Assembly (NCBI RefSeq): GCF_040412425.1
Contig: NC_089753.1
Location: forward strand, 44,753,913-44,817,912
Direction of reading: 5' to 3'
Length of the DNA stretch: 64,000 nucleotides
Source of the DNA: Macrobrachium rosenbergii
Taxonomy: Eukaryota; Arthropoda; Malacostraca; Decapoda; Palaemonidae
The notes beneath the pieces were generated by a model. It saw only the letters and a list, made by a program, of their open reading frames with translations. It did no database searches and had not been told where the DNA came from. The translations under genes were made by a program, and so were the position numbers. Shown in pieces: positions 1 through 12,106 of this stretch (position 1 is the first letter of the stretch; the number at the start of each line of letters is the position of its first letter).

Positions 1-279
1 AACACACTGTATATCTAGACAACATTGCAATGCCTTACTCTGTTATTAAGATAGCAGGAAAGCGTGCGCCATTGCTTATTAGCCCATTTGATAAGGAATA
101 TTTGCCTGGCTGCTGAGTAATAATAAAAGTAAACCGAGATGTTGACTTAGGTTAGCCGGCATTCAGCCCGGCTGAATTGGTTTGACGTCCTCCGGGAATG
201 GCTGAATGAGGGGGTCGTTGCGTAAGAGCCAAATATTTTCGCTGTCCTTCATTCCAGTCAGGTCTTTGCTTATGGATTT

Positions 280-284
<5 letters not shown>

Positions 285-354
<70 letters not shown>

Positions 355-419
355 TGTTTTTTTTTTCCTTTTGCATTTTTTCCCAAGTTTTGAGGAGGAA
401 CGTATGTCATTGCGTTAAT

Positions 420-494
<75 letters not shown>
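285..494 (+). repeat. Two (CT)n microsatellites
   Basis: Tracts at 285-351 and 425-494, separated by a T-rich spacer. Confidence 0.97.
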
Positions 495-496
<2 letters not shown>

Positions 497-682
497 TGGA
501 AGTTTAGGAGTATATCCCAAAGCTTTGGCTCACGAGGAGGATATTTCAGTTTATACTCATATTAATTTTCACAATAGTTAAGGTATCGAAACATTACGAA
601 AAAACTAAAACTTTTGTTATGTTACTATGGTCATCTATTGGAAAAAAATGTCTCAATCATAGTAGTCCGGTGGCTGTAGAAT

Positions 683-1066
683 TCTCACGTCTTATTTTTA
701 AGATTTCTCACGCCTTATTTTCAAGAATTCTCACGCCTTATTTTCAAGAATTCTCACGCCTCATTTTCAAGAATTCTCACGCCTTATTTTCAAGAATTCT
801 CACGCCTCATTTTCAAGAATGCTCACGCCTTATTTTCAAGAATTCTCACGCCGTATTTTCAAGAATTCTCACGCCTCATTTTCAAGAATTTTCACGCTAT
901 TTTCAAGAATTCTCATGCCTCATTTTCAAGAATTCTCACGCTATTTTCAAGAATTCTCACGTCTCATTTTCAAGAATTCTCGCGCCTCATTTTCAAGAAT
1001 TCTCACGCCTTATTTTCAAGAATGCTCGTGTCTTATTTTCAAGAATTCTCATGCTTTATTTTAAGG
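683..1066 (+). repeat. Minisatellite, 23-bp unit
   Basis: About 17 copies of a unit with ttttcaagaattctcacgcc and an EcoRI-like GAATTC in most copies. A few units lack two bases. The open frames across it are by-products of the repeat. Confidence 0.9.
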
Positions 1067-1805
1067 AGCTTCCGGAATACGTGTAAAGGAAGATCCCTTT
1101 TCACTTATAGTTTGGAAGTTTCCACTGCTAGAGCAATGATGTGATGTGCCATAGGCTCCCTCTAGGTGTCATTTTTGACAAATTTGCGGGGGTGACCTAG
1201 GAAAAAGAGCCCATACCTTATGAATGGGACTCCAAGATCAGGAACGCAGGTAGCAAGCACTAGCAGACAACATGAGCTTGATTAACTTAGCACCGAACTT
1301 TCAGTGTTTGAACTCCGATTCACAAGAGGCAGAAATAATGAAGGTTCTTTGCCTTTTCTGCGAGTTCATTTGCATATATAAACAAACTCATATATGCATG
1401 GGCAGCGAAGGCAGCGTTCTAAGAGATAAAGGTAATATATATTAACTGCCTTCTTTTAGTGGTGTGTCTCCTCGAAGTTTTCACTTTTTACATTTTGCTT
1501 TTTCGTAGGCCAGACGACAAACAAACTTTTGACGTTTGGCTTTCATTTTTTTTTAACGTGGCTGTTTGTTATATGAAGCTGCTGCCTCTCTTCCCGTGAA
1601 GAAACCATCATATTTTATTGCATTGTCGGTCAGTAATTTTACGTCTTTTGCAGAGCTTTGTAGTTGAAATGGGGCTGAATGGTGGATTACTTGTTTCATT
1701 ACCCGATCCTAAGAAGAAAAGTCAGGTCTGCATAAGAAATCATAAAAATGAACTTTGCTGATTACGAAAAGTAGTACATGATGACGGAAATCCTTCCGTA
1801 TGGAA
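1067..1805. other. Unique sequence, nothing recognised
   Basis: No long open frame, repeat or RNA motif could be supported between the 23-bp array and the first (TA)n. Confidence 0.5.
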
Positions 1806-1901
1806 TATTTTCATGAACAATGGATAGTGTATATATATGCATATATATATATATGCATATATATATGCATATATATATGTATATATATATTTATATACAT
1901 G

Positions 1902-1989
<88 letters not shown>
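1806..1989 (+). repeat. (TA)n microsatellite with TATATATGCA variants
   Basis: Begins with interrupted atatatgcat units and becomes pure TA from about 1908. Confidence 0.97.
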
Positions 1990-1990
<1 letters not shown>

Positions 1991-2037
1991 GAATCTTATG
2001 GTCACTTTTACCAGACACATATGTAATTCTAATATTA

Positions 2038-2286
2038 CAATGCCCTCTTAACTTCTCGAATTCTTCGCGCTTTTTGGATGTGCTTGTAACTACGAAGCCG
2101 TACATCCAGACGCAAGAAATTGAAGACTGTGATTGCCGGTCGCGGGACACGAACCCGCGTCGCCTTAACCACAAGGAGGTCACGTTGCCGACCTGACCAC
2201 GATTTCTTGCGTCTGGATGTACGGCTTCGTAGTTACAAGCACATCCAAAAAAGCGCGAAGAATTCGAGAAGTTAAGAGGGCATTGT
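2038..2286. mobile_element. Inverted repeat with a tRNA-like core
   Basis: Arms at 2038-2120 and 2203-2286 are near-perfect reverse complements (about 83 bases, one T length difference in a T-run). The 82-base core on the minus strand has a D-arm-like GTGGTTAAGGCGA joined directly to a T-arm (GCGGG, loop TTCGTGT, CCCGC). The anticodon arm is missing and acceptor ends do not pair. (TA)n lies just outside both arms. Probably a hairpin MITE or SINE derivative. Confidence 0.65.
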
Positions 2287-2289
2287 GGC

Positions 2290-2527
<238 letters not shown>

Positions 2528-2784
2528 CATCGGGGTATTGGAAACGCACTAGCCCGAATTACTGCGGAATGGGTCACTAATGTCGTGGATTACCTCCTGT
2601 TTATGACGCGAGTGTGTCCATTTCAGCCCTGAATCCGCAGTGCCAAGAGAAATCGCGTCTTTCATCCGTTGGTGAATGCAGGTTCATTCGCCGAGGTTCG
2701 TCTGCTGCTTCTATTTTCGCTGTGAAAGATCTGGTTTCGATGTCCCTTCGCTAGGCGCACTTATATTTTTCCGTTTATTTTTAA

Positions 2785-3545
2785 ACTGTTTTTATTAAAT
2801 CAAGGCAGTGAAGCTGTTTAACTTTTTGTTATGTTTATTATGTAACTCTTTATTAGGTTTATTTTTTTTAGCTTAATGTTATGTTTATTATTTAACTTTT
2901 TAGTGTGTTTATTTTTTTCAATTTTCTGTTACGTTTGTTTTTTAACTCTGTTATGCTTGTTATTTAACTTCTGTTATGTTTATTATTTAACTTTGTTATT
3001 TTTGTTATTTGGCTTTCTATTATGTTAATTTTTAACGTATGTTATTTTTGTTATTTAGCTTTCTGTTATGTTAATTTTAACGTATTATGTTATTTTTGTT
3101 ATTTAACTTTCTATTATGTTAATTTTTAACGTATTATGTTTATTATTTAAGTTTCCATTATGTTTGTTATTTAATTTTCTGTTATGTCTACTTTTAACTT
3201 AATATTGTTTATTACTCAACTTCCTATTATATTGATTATTTAACTTTGTATTATGTTTATTATTTAGCTTTCCATTATGTTAAATTTTTTACTTTCTATT
3301 ATGTTGATTATTAAACTTTCAATTATATTTGATTTTTAACTTCTTGTAGTTTATTACTCATCTTTCTATTATATTGATTATTTAACTTTCTCTTATGTTT
3401 ATTATATAGCTTTCTGTTATGTTAAATTTTTAACTTTCTCTCATGTTGATTATCTAACTTTCTATTATGTTTACTTTTTAACTTTATGTAGTTTATTACT
3501 TAGCTTTCTATTATATTTATTTAACTTTCTGTTATGTTCACTATT
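2785..3545 (+). repeat. Degenerate AT-rich minisatellite
   Basis: Roughly 25-30-base units built from ttatgtttattatttaactt variants fill this stretch, with much drift between units. Confidence 0.75.
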
Positions 3546-4225
3546 GGACTTTTTTTTCTATTGTTATGTTTTTGTTATTGACAAATTTATTCCTGATTTG
3601 AGAAGGAAGACTTTGTTTTTCAACTTAATGGATAGCAGGTATACCCTGATATTAGGGCATAACTGCCGAGGATCAGCTTATGGAGGGGCACTCCACCATT
3701 CTAATCATAATACGTTTACTTCTCTCTTGATTCAAGTACCATCCATCTGCCAAGTTTGCTCTTGTTTACTCCAGAGGAGTAATCCTTCCCATTTGCCTTC
3801 GAAAACAAAATCTTGAAATAACTGGTTTTACTGCTGCATTCCTGCAAATCCCCTTCCTCCCACTCCCTCCCTCGGCCCCTTACCTTCAATCCTTCTGGGT
3901 ATTTGGGGAAGGCTTGGCGCGGTCCTTGCTTGAATTGTCTGTGATGGGGACAGGAGAAGGTATTGGGGATTGAGTATTGGTTATCACTTACAATTGGGTA
4001 ACTTGTTTCGTATGTATAATGGAGAGGGAGGGTCTCTGCTCCAGCGCGTCTGTTGTATATTCAGCTTGCCTTGAATTGAATCCTGTACGCCTGGGATAGG
4101 CTTAAGAGGAGTATTAAGCTTGGAATTAGAATTGGACAGGGCTCCTCGTATTGTATCATTTCGGATATGCCGTATTGTTCACTGGTGATCGTGTCACTGG
4201 TTTTTGTGCCCTCTTCAGGTAAGCG

Positions 4226-4304
4226 GCTTTTGAACTTCGTACTTCGTTCTCCGTTTCTTAACCTCATCCAATAAAATGTGCTGGTTGTAGGCTTCTCGGG
4301 AGAT

Positions 4305-4386
<82 letters not shown>

Positions 4387-4458
4387 GAACTTCGTACTTC
4401 GTTCTCCGTTTCCTAACCTCATGCAATAAAATGTGGGGTTGTAGCCTTCTTGGGAGAT

Positions 4459-4525
<67 letters not shown>
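4226..4525 (+). repeat. Direct repeat of unique block plus (CT)n
   Basis: The block from cttttgaacttcgtacttcg to gggagatatattctctc occurs at about 4227-4310 and 4382-4463, each followed by a (CT)n tract (4311-4383 and 4463-4525). Confidence 0.85.
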
Positions 4526-4526
<1 letters not shown>

Positions 4527-5139
4527 GCGTGTTGTAGTGGAGCAGTTATATCCATGGGCCTTTATTTTTGGAGGAAATAAGAAAAATTATTATTATGTAA
4601 AGAACTTTTTTGTTCAAGCTCATATCTGCAATGCTCATTTTTGTTATTTATTTATTGTTTTATAACTATGAACATCAAGGGTCATATACATTGCAAAACT
4701 GTGTTTTTTTCTTTATTTTTATTCTGTCCTTGAAAATTGTCTCCGGAGATTGAAAATAACATTTGTAACATCTAATATGCAGTAGACGCAGACGTTATAA
4801 TTATGATTACTGCTTCTTCGTCCACAGAAGCGTCTAATTTAATGACATCATTAAATGCAGATGTTGGGCCTGAGAAATTTGAGCTTTGTACCTTCACGCT
4901 GACGAACTCCGCCTAGAAATGATTGAATACGAAGTATATCTATTCAGACTTAGAATACGTAGAGGATGTTTTTTTTTTTTAATCAGGAAACCACCACAAA
5001 ATTCAGAAGAGACTTCCTTAATAGAGTATGTCGTATATCTGCTGTAGAGAGATGGGGCTTACGATAATTCTGAGGACAATAGTTTTTGTGGACAGGGTAT
5101 GTACAAAGAAACGACGGTTATCAGGTAAAAGTCCTGTTG

Positions 5140-5527
5140 AGTTGGAATTTTGTGAAAGATTGAAAAGTCTGAATTTAGTGAAAGACTGAAAAGTTGGAAT
5201 TTAGCGAAAGACTGAAAAGTTGGAATTTAGTGAACGACTGAAAAGTTCGAATTTAGTGAAAGACTGAAAAGTTGGAAGTTAGTGAAAGACTGAACAGTTG
5301 GAATTTAGTGAACGACTGAAAAGTTCTAATTTTGTGAAAGACTGAAAAGCTGGAATTTAGTGAAAGACTGAAAAGTTGGAATTTAGTGAAAGGCTGAACA
5401 GTTCGAATTTTGTGAAAGACTTACAAGCCCGAATTTCGTGAAAGACTGAAAAGCTGGAATTTCGTGAAAGACTGAAAAGTTGGAATTTCGTGAAAGACTG
5501 AAAAGTTGGAATTTAGTGAAAGGCTAT
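5140..5527 (+). repeat. Minisatellite, 26-bp unit
   Basis: About 15 copies of a unit like gtgaaagactgaaaagttgg plus aattta, with point differences between copies. Confidence 0.9.
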
Positions 5528-6761
5528 AAAATGTAAATGAAACATTGGGCGGGTTGAAAAAAGATTTGAAAATAAAACAGACAGAACTTGCTTATGGAAG
5601 TAAGAGTATACATTAGCCTGTTTGAACATTGTATGACAGTTAAACTATTTCTATAAGATTTCTTCTTAGAACTTTAAGATAAGTATAAGCGGCCAGAAAG
5701 GCATGTTAGAGTGAGAAATGATGCCATTAAGGAGGCTGAGGAAATTCCTTGTGTAGATGAGATGATGATGAAAGGAATATGTAGATGTCTTGAACATGCC
5801 CTTAGCATAACCCTGGTTATGGTACTGTCACCTGGGCTCCTGTGGGCACCAGAAGAGTTACAAGGCCCAGGGCTACTTGGATAAGAACAGTGAGACTGGA
5901 AGCTGGAGAAGAGTGGAGATCAGTGGCAGAGAAAGAACAGGAAAAGCTGTGTAATTTGACAGATGCCCTTTGCGTAGGAAGGCGTTGGAGGTGATTATGA
6001 TGCTTCTGAAGGTCTACGGCGCCTCCTTCGTTATGAACTGAAAACAGCCGCTGACTTTGAAAATCCCCATAGGTCAGATTCTCATAACCTTCAAGAAGTG
6101 ATTGGAGGAGTTGTTTTTGAAAGTTCAACGGTTTAAACACTACACTCCAGTGATAATATTATCGCCGTTAAAATATCCACTCACTAATAATAACCTGACA
6201 GTAATCATCACTGCATAGTGATGTAAGTCACTTTTTTTACCTGTTGAAAATAAGGACTGACTTCAGGAAATAGAAATTAATGAAAGATGCGAGGCAAACT
6301 CTTAACCAAACGTAAAAATACAAAGTAGTTCAAGGGCTTTCAGTGACTGGGATTTTCGCTAATTAATATGATTATGAAATTCCGATTTCGTGAATTATTG
6401 CGAAATCAAATTCTGCTCTTATTTCCTCCAGCAAATTTCTCCTACCTTCTCTGCCTTTCAGCAAATACGCCCATTCACGTCTTGATTCCTTTATTACGCA
6501 TTTACGGCGTGTAAAGAAATTAATGGAGCTTTACTCATGAGTGAATGAAGTGGGAAAACGCCGAATTGCGGAGTATTAGAGAAATTAGTGAGCAAAGTGG
6601 GAAGACGCCGAGTTTGGGAGAACTCGCTCGTGAAATGTCGCTGAGGTGTGTGACCTTTCGGGAATCGGAAAACTATCGTAAAGTTGAGCGCCTGTGTCCA
6701 TTTTAGGTAGAACCGGGTGGATTTCAGCTTTAATGGCGTAAGCATCGGTTTCTTGTGTCAT

Positions 6762-6765
<4 letters not shown>
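5528..6765. other. Unique sequence, nothing firm
   Basis: Apart from the doubtful open frame at 5817-6140 nothing was recognised. Confidence 0.4.
5817..6140 (-). other. Unrecognised 107-codon open frame
   Basis: MFKPLNFQKQLLQSLLEGYE... to the stop at 5817. The composition is protein-like (mixed hydrophobic/charged N-terminal half), but there is no known motif, splice context or neighbour to support it. It could be a piece of an old mobile element or chance. Not a confident gene. Confidence 0.15.
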
Positions 6766-6805
<40 letters not shown>

Positions 6806-6951
6806 GTTGTCATAATTAGAATGTTTAAAAATATAACAAAAAACGCTTAATTTCTCTGCACAGTTCTCTCTCTCTCTCTCTCTCGTTGCTGTCGTAATGA
6901 AAAAAGTGTTTAAAAATACATTATGCCAAAACATTCTTGGATTTCTACACG

Positions 6952-7029
<78 letters not shown>

Positions 7030-7062
7030 GCTGCCATAATGCAAAAGTGTTAAAGAAATACA
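6766..7062 (+). repeat. Three copies of a short block separated by (CT)n
   Basis: (CT)n tracts at 6766-6802, 6865-6884 and 6956-7026 are each followed by cgttgytgycrtaatgaaaa-like sequence and gtgttwaaraaata. The third copy is slightly shorter. Confidence 0.8.
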
Positions 7063-7153
7063 GTTCTCTTTCCCTCATTCTTAAGGAGACGAGAAAGATA
7101 ATACTGATAAACGTCTTTAGTTATCAGAATTTCTTCAGCTGTGTTGAAATGAT

Positions 7154-7154
<1 letters not shown>

Positions 7155-7221
<67 letters not shown>

Positions 7222-7349
7222 TATTATTTTTTTTTTTTTTTTTGTATATCACAGCCATCCTATTCGACTGGGTGGTTTTTATAGTGTGGGGTTCCGGGTT
7301 GCATCCTGCCTCCTTAGGAGTCCATCACTTTTCTCACTATGTGCGCTGC

Positions 7350-7418
<69 letters not shown>

Positions 7419-7420
7419 CA
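7155..7420 (+). repeat. Two (ATT)n microsatellites
   Basis: Tracts at 7155-7220 and 7350-7420. The first runs into a poly-T stretch. Confidence 0.97.
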
Positions 7421-7837
7421 TTATTATACTTTACATTTACTAACAATTTTTATGTGAAAGCATATGAATATAACGATTACTCACTTTCCAATTTGTATAA
7501 AACATGGCGATACATTTTGAAAAAAGATAATTAATTGAACATACCTGTTTTAGGAGAGTATATGGAAAAGCTCATGGATATTTAAAAATAGTCCCTGATA
7601 TTTATTCCACTTAACTTTTTCCGATGTTTGTTGTAAACAAAAACAAGAGTAAAATAAAAATGGCGGTATGCAAATATTTTCCATCCCGGATATTGAAAAC
7701 ACGGTTCATGTTGATTGCAATTGAGAATAAACATGTACGGTTAAAGGTGATGGCTGTACAGTTTTAGTTTAATGATATTTTTTTTTTAAAGGAAGCTGCT
7801 ACAGATAACATTAAAATATCACCCTGTTAAGGCTTAT

Positions 7838-7841
<4 letters not shown>

Positions 7842-7902
<61 letters not shown>
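7842..7902 (+). repeat. (TC)n microsatellite
   Basis: Uninterrupted TC tract of about 60 bases. Confidence 0.97.
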
Positions 7903-7904
<2 letters not shown>

Positions 7905-8004
7905 GGCTTTGCTTTTAAAAATAATGTCTTGGATGGACATTAGTTTGTTAATTTTATTAGTGCCGCAACAAACAGCAGAAGCTCAGAGGTAGCAGGAATA
8001 CATT

Positions 8005-8008
<4 letters not shown>

Positions 8009-8079
<71 letters not shown>

Positions 8080-8106
8080 GTGTGTATATATATATACTAT
8101 ATATAT
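8009..8106 (+). repeat. (TA)n microsatellite
   Basis: Pure TA to about 8069, then tatgtatgtgtgtg-type degeneration. Confidence 0.95.
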
Positions 8107-8833
8107 AATGATGACGATGATGAATATGGTACTCATTTGAAATGAAAGATGCTTTATATCCAGCTCAAATATTTCCCGCAGTGCTAACCACATCTGCCGT
8201 GAAGACGCATTCACATGCAGCCGATATATATATTTTTACCCTTCTTTCTTGAAATAAATGTTAATTGATTATTTTTGGATTTCAAAATCTGATTTGGAAC
8301 TCCATAAATGCAGAGTTATAATATTATTTTAAAGCTAAGTGTTCTTATTAGAATATATAGCTTGACAATTGCATATTATTGGTCTTCCTCCCGAAACCAT
8401 ACGGTGAATTCATTCAGTTAACTTTTATATTTTTCGAATGCATTTCTTGTCCCCTCCCAAAACCAACGCATATCAACCTTAACCGCATCTCTTTCAAAAT
8501 CCCGAGAAATTTCCCTGGGGAGTATCCTTTGTCTTCCCCCTCCGCCTCCTGAGGGCGAGGAACGCCGAGGAGTGTGATGTCCGCGTTGCATATTTGATGC
8601 GTTGTTAGGAAAGTGCAACACGGCTGGAAAAAAAAGCCTCGCGGAAAAGACGTATGGAGGAAACCGTGGCTCGCTATCTCGTTCCTTAAATTGCCTTTCC
8701 CACCGTTTCCCATAATAATAACCCCCCCCCCTAGAACGCGAGCGAAACTTCCCCTTAAGAAGTTTTGTAGTACCGAAGTTTCCCCGACCCCTTTTTTTCC
8801 CCCGAGAATTTTTGTTCCTTCAGATTCTGTGCT

Positions 8834-8835
<2 letters not shown>

Positions 8836-8887
<52 letters not shown>
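8836..8887 (+). repeat. (GA)n microsatellite
   Basis: Uninterrupted GA tract of about 50 bases. Confidence 0.97.
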
Positions 8888-8890
<3 letters not shown>

Positions 8891-9823
8891 GGAGCTAGGC
8901 TGAATGAGAGCGTAAGAGTAGCTCTAATACATTTCATTAACTGTTTACCATTAATTTTGTTTTCCAATCTTAAACATTCTGTGGGACCTGAGATGTAAAG
9001 TATTGAAAATATTAAGGGCTGCTCTATGGCTGTGTTAAAATTCACCCATGCCTCAGAAAATATCACCATATATATATCTTCTCAAATTCGTGAATTTTAC
9101 ACAACCTGCTTTCGGCCTAAGTCTAAGCAAATTGGAGAGCCATTAGCATCGTCTTCCGTTTAATTAGATTATAGAGGGTAGTTGAAGCATCCATCAAGAG
9201 CTCCCATACTAATTTGAATAATTGATTTTTTGAGAATTCTATACCTCTCATCTTTCCTCCTTGAATGTTATTAAGTTTTGGGTGTTCTTTATCTTTGAGT
9301 TGTTCTTGTGAAGTTCCATTTCGTTATTTTTATGTTCTCTACACTGTATAAAATTTACTGGTTTCATAAATAACCTAGAATTCATTTTCAAGAAGACATT
9401 AAACTGTAGTGTATACACACCGCCCATCAATTTCAGGCTAACAGGAAAGAGGCAGATGGTATTTTAATTGGGGGATGTTCGAACTTCGTAACTCCCCTAA
9501 CTTATGTCCTAAATTCCCCTGTAAACAAAAGGACATAAATTAAATGACAAAATGCTTGTGTAAGCGCCGTATAACAAAAATGATGTATATTTCAGGGTAA
9601 CAAAACAAAAAAAATAGCCCTATTGCCTAAAGTTCGGTCGTAAAATCCGATAAAAAAGTAAATTATTAATTCAGGGAATGTAAGTATATTGTGAATAAAA
9701 TGTAATAGACTGTACTTGACTGAAGAACATGCATACGTCACTGTAACTACAAAGACACAATTTTACTGAGAAATAGGATGCAAAATGTAGTATGAAGCTC
9801 AGTATTATGACTTGTATATAGAC

Positions 9824-9939
<116 letters not shown>

Positions 9940-10094
9940 CATGAAGGAAGTAATTGGGAAAGGCATCCTCATCCTTTAACAGTTTATTTTCAATGCCGAC
10001 GTTTCGCGACGAATTCCAAGTCGCCTTTTCAAGGTTATAAAATATAATTTGCGAACATTAATAACTCAAATTAATTTATGGTGATATGAAATGG

Positions 10095-10204
10095 CAACCG
10101 TCTTTTTGATAATTATGGATTCTAGGATGGTTAAGTCGTTGTTGTTCTGCCCTTGGCCTAAGATGGAAAAATCCTTGCTGTCAATATAAGTTTTACATAA
10201 TTTT
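10095..10204 (-). pseudogene. GIY-YIG endonuclease fragment of a Penelope-like element (left arm)
   Basis: The minus strand reads KLCKTYIDSKDFSILGQ then NDLTILESIIIKK, the usual C-terminal block with its LES-I motif. It is more family-like at this end than the right arm but starts later in the protein. Confidence 0.75.
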
Positions 10205-10418
10205 GGGATGCACGAGGAGGCTGTTGAAGGTCCGCATAGATTCCCACAGGGGCATAAGTCATAGAACGGGTAGCAGGTTATCTAATCCCGAACAATCAAA
10301 TATACGTAATTATTCAAAATTATGTAAAACTTACATTGATAGCAAGGATTTTTCCATCTTAGGCCAGGCGCAGAACATCCATAATAATTATCAAAAAAAC
10401 TGTACCGTCGTTAAATAA
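10203..10418 (+). pseudogene. GIY-YIG endonuclease fragment of a Penelope-like element (right arm)
   Basis: GCTRRLLKVRIDSHRGISH continuing to RTGSRLSNPEQSNIRN and TYIDSKDFSILGQAQ is the region after the GIY-YIG motif in Penelope-like retroelements, where this nuclease nicks the target. The GIY and YIG residues and the reverse transcriptase are missing. The end (NYQKNCTVVK then stop) departs from the family end, so the fragment is 5'-truncated and decayed. No start codon: the open frame begins in mid-protein. Confidence 0.8.
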
Positions 10419-10805
10419 TCGTCTTTAGTAAAATTGTTTATAGCCTAGTTTGGGCAACTGGTTTTCCTACTCAGTTTTTATTTATTTATTTTAGTCTTGC
10501 TCTTTCTTTCATATAGGTAGGTTGTTTTAAGATTTTAGTGAACTCCTTTTACTGATAATGGCTTTGTCTTTGAATGAGGTTTTTGTTTTAAATGTTTTTA
10601 CTTCGTAAAGACCTGTTGCCATTGCATATCACCATAAATTAATTTGTTATTAACGCCCGCAAATTATATTTTATAGCCTTGAAAATGCGACTTGGAATTC
10701 GTCGCGAAACGTCGGCATTGAAAATAAACTGTTACAGGATGACGATGCCTTTCCCTATTACTTCTTTCATGATGCATACTTCGAGCCTCAGCTCCGGCCC
10801 TTATG

Positions 10806-10922
<117 letters not shown>

Positions 10923-11843
10923 AAGAACCCGTGAAATGCCGTACTTCCTCCCTTTTTTCCCAAAAGCAAAAATGCATCTCAGTGGGACATTAAGATATTT
11001 TCGAAAAAGCTCGCCAGGGGTATGTTTTCAAAACTCGTAAAACCCCTAGGGGAATACATTGATGGACTTCTAAATGCTTGTTTTCGTATGTAAGCCTCTG
11101 GGTGAGACAAGAGGAAAACTTTGGGTCCATGACATTCTTATTTCTAATGTTGGTTTTTAAGTTTTTTGGGAAAAACTTTGTTTTGTGGTAAATTTTAAAC
11201 CGAATATCCGGAAACACTGGTTGGCAGTTATCAAGAAAATTTGATGAAAATTATTTATCTCCAGATTTATGTGAAATATAAGATTGTAAATTAAGAATTT
11301 CATAGTACTCTTTAATTTGCTCAATTTAGTAAATGATGTAATTCAGGAAGTATTTTGTTACTAGCAAGGATACTTCGGTCTAGTTCAACGCCGGTTAATG
11401 GGTTACGGTTTAGCCTTTAGCTGGTACTAGGATTAGATAGTCCATGCCCGCGTGATTTCCCGGTCAGGTAAATTGAACTCTTTTTCTCTCTCCTATCACT
11501 GTGACCGGGTAGTTTCTTTTTAATGATATAGATCAGAAAGTGGCCTAATTTTTGCACTATACATCTCAGACAGCACATATGTAATTATGTCGAACAAAAC
11601 AAAAAAAACTGCCCATACGTTTGTGTTGCACCAATGATCGGCTAAACGGGAGGGAAAATTTTTCGAGTTGCACGCTCAATATTTCTTGCATATACCCAAG
11701 AGGCTACTTGTCTATTCTCCTACTTGCCCAGATTTGCATTCATATAGGTGTATGTACCCAATAGGCTGATTCATAGGCGTGCAGATCCAATAGGCTGCCA
11801 GTCCTTTTAATTCTAAGCCGGCTGTCCGCCTAGATCCATTGAC

Positions 11844-12106
11844 GTTTTTCTATGTTATTTTAGGCTTTACAAGAATTTAAAGTAATATTTTGTCGCCTGG
11901 TTGTAACTAATGATTGATCTTTGAAGGGTCTCTTCCTAAGCCGGCATTGCACCTACCATTTCTACTATAATATCAATTTTTGAATTTGTTGTGGGGGTAT
12001 TATGCCGCGATTTAGACCTGCAAGGTCAATGACAGCTTAGTTACAGCCGGCCGACAAAATATTACTTTAAATTCTTGTAAAGCAAGTAAAATAACATAGA
12101 AAAATC
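11844..12106. mobile_element. Hairpin MITE-like inverted repeat
   Basis: Arms 11848-11910 and 12038-12106 are reverse complements over about 65 bases with few differences (shared ttttctatgttattt and acaagaatttaaagtaatat). The loop is about 127 bases. No ORF and no clear target duplication. Confidence 0.6.

Noticed and set aside
206..581. Leu/Ser-rich open frames over (CT)n
   Set aside because: They only translate the microsatellite; the same holds for Tyr/Ile, Arg/Glu and Val/Cys-rich frames over the other SSR tracts.
683..1066. CRISPR-like array
   Set aside because: Units are contiguous with no unique spacers, and the DNA is eukaryotic.
2125..2200. Functional tRNA gene on the minus strand
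   Set aside because: The anticodon arm is absent and acceptor ends do not pair; only D-arm-like and T-arm parts are seen.
5140..5527. CRISPR-like array
   Set aside because: Contiguous 26-bp minisatellite units without spacers.
5817..6140. A host gene on the minus strand
   Set aside because: No motif, splice support or related neighbour; kept only as a doubtful open frame.
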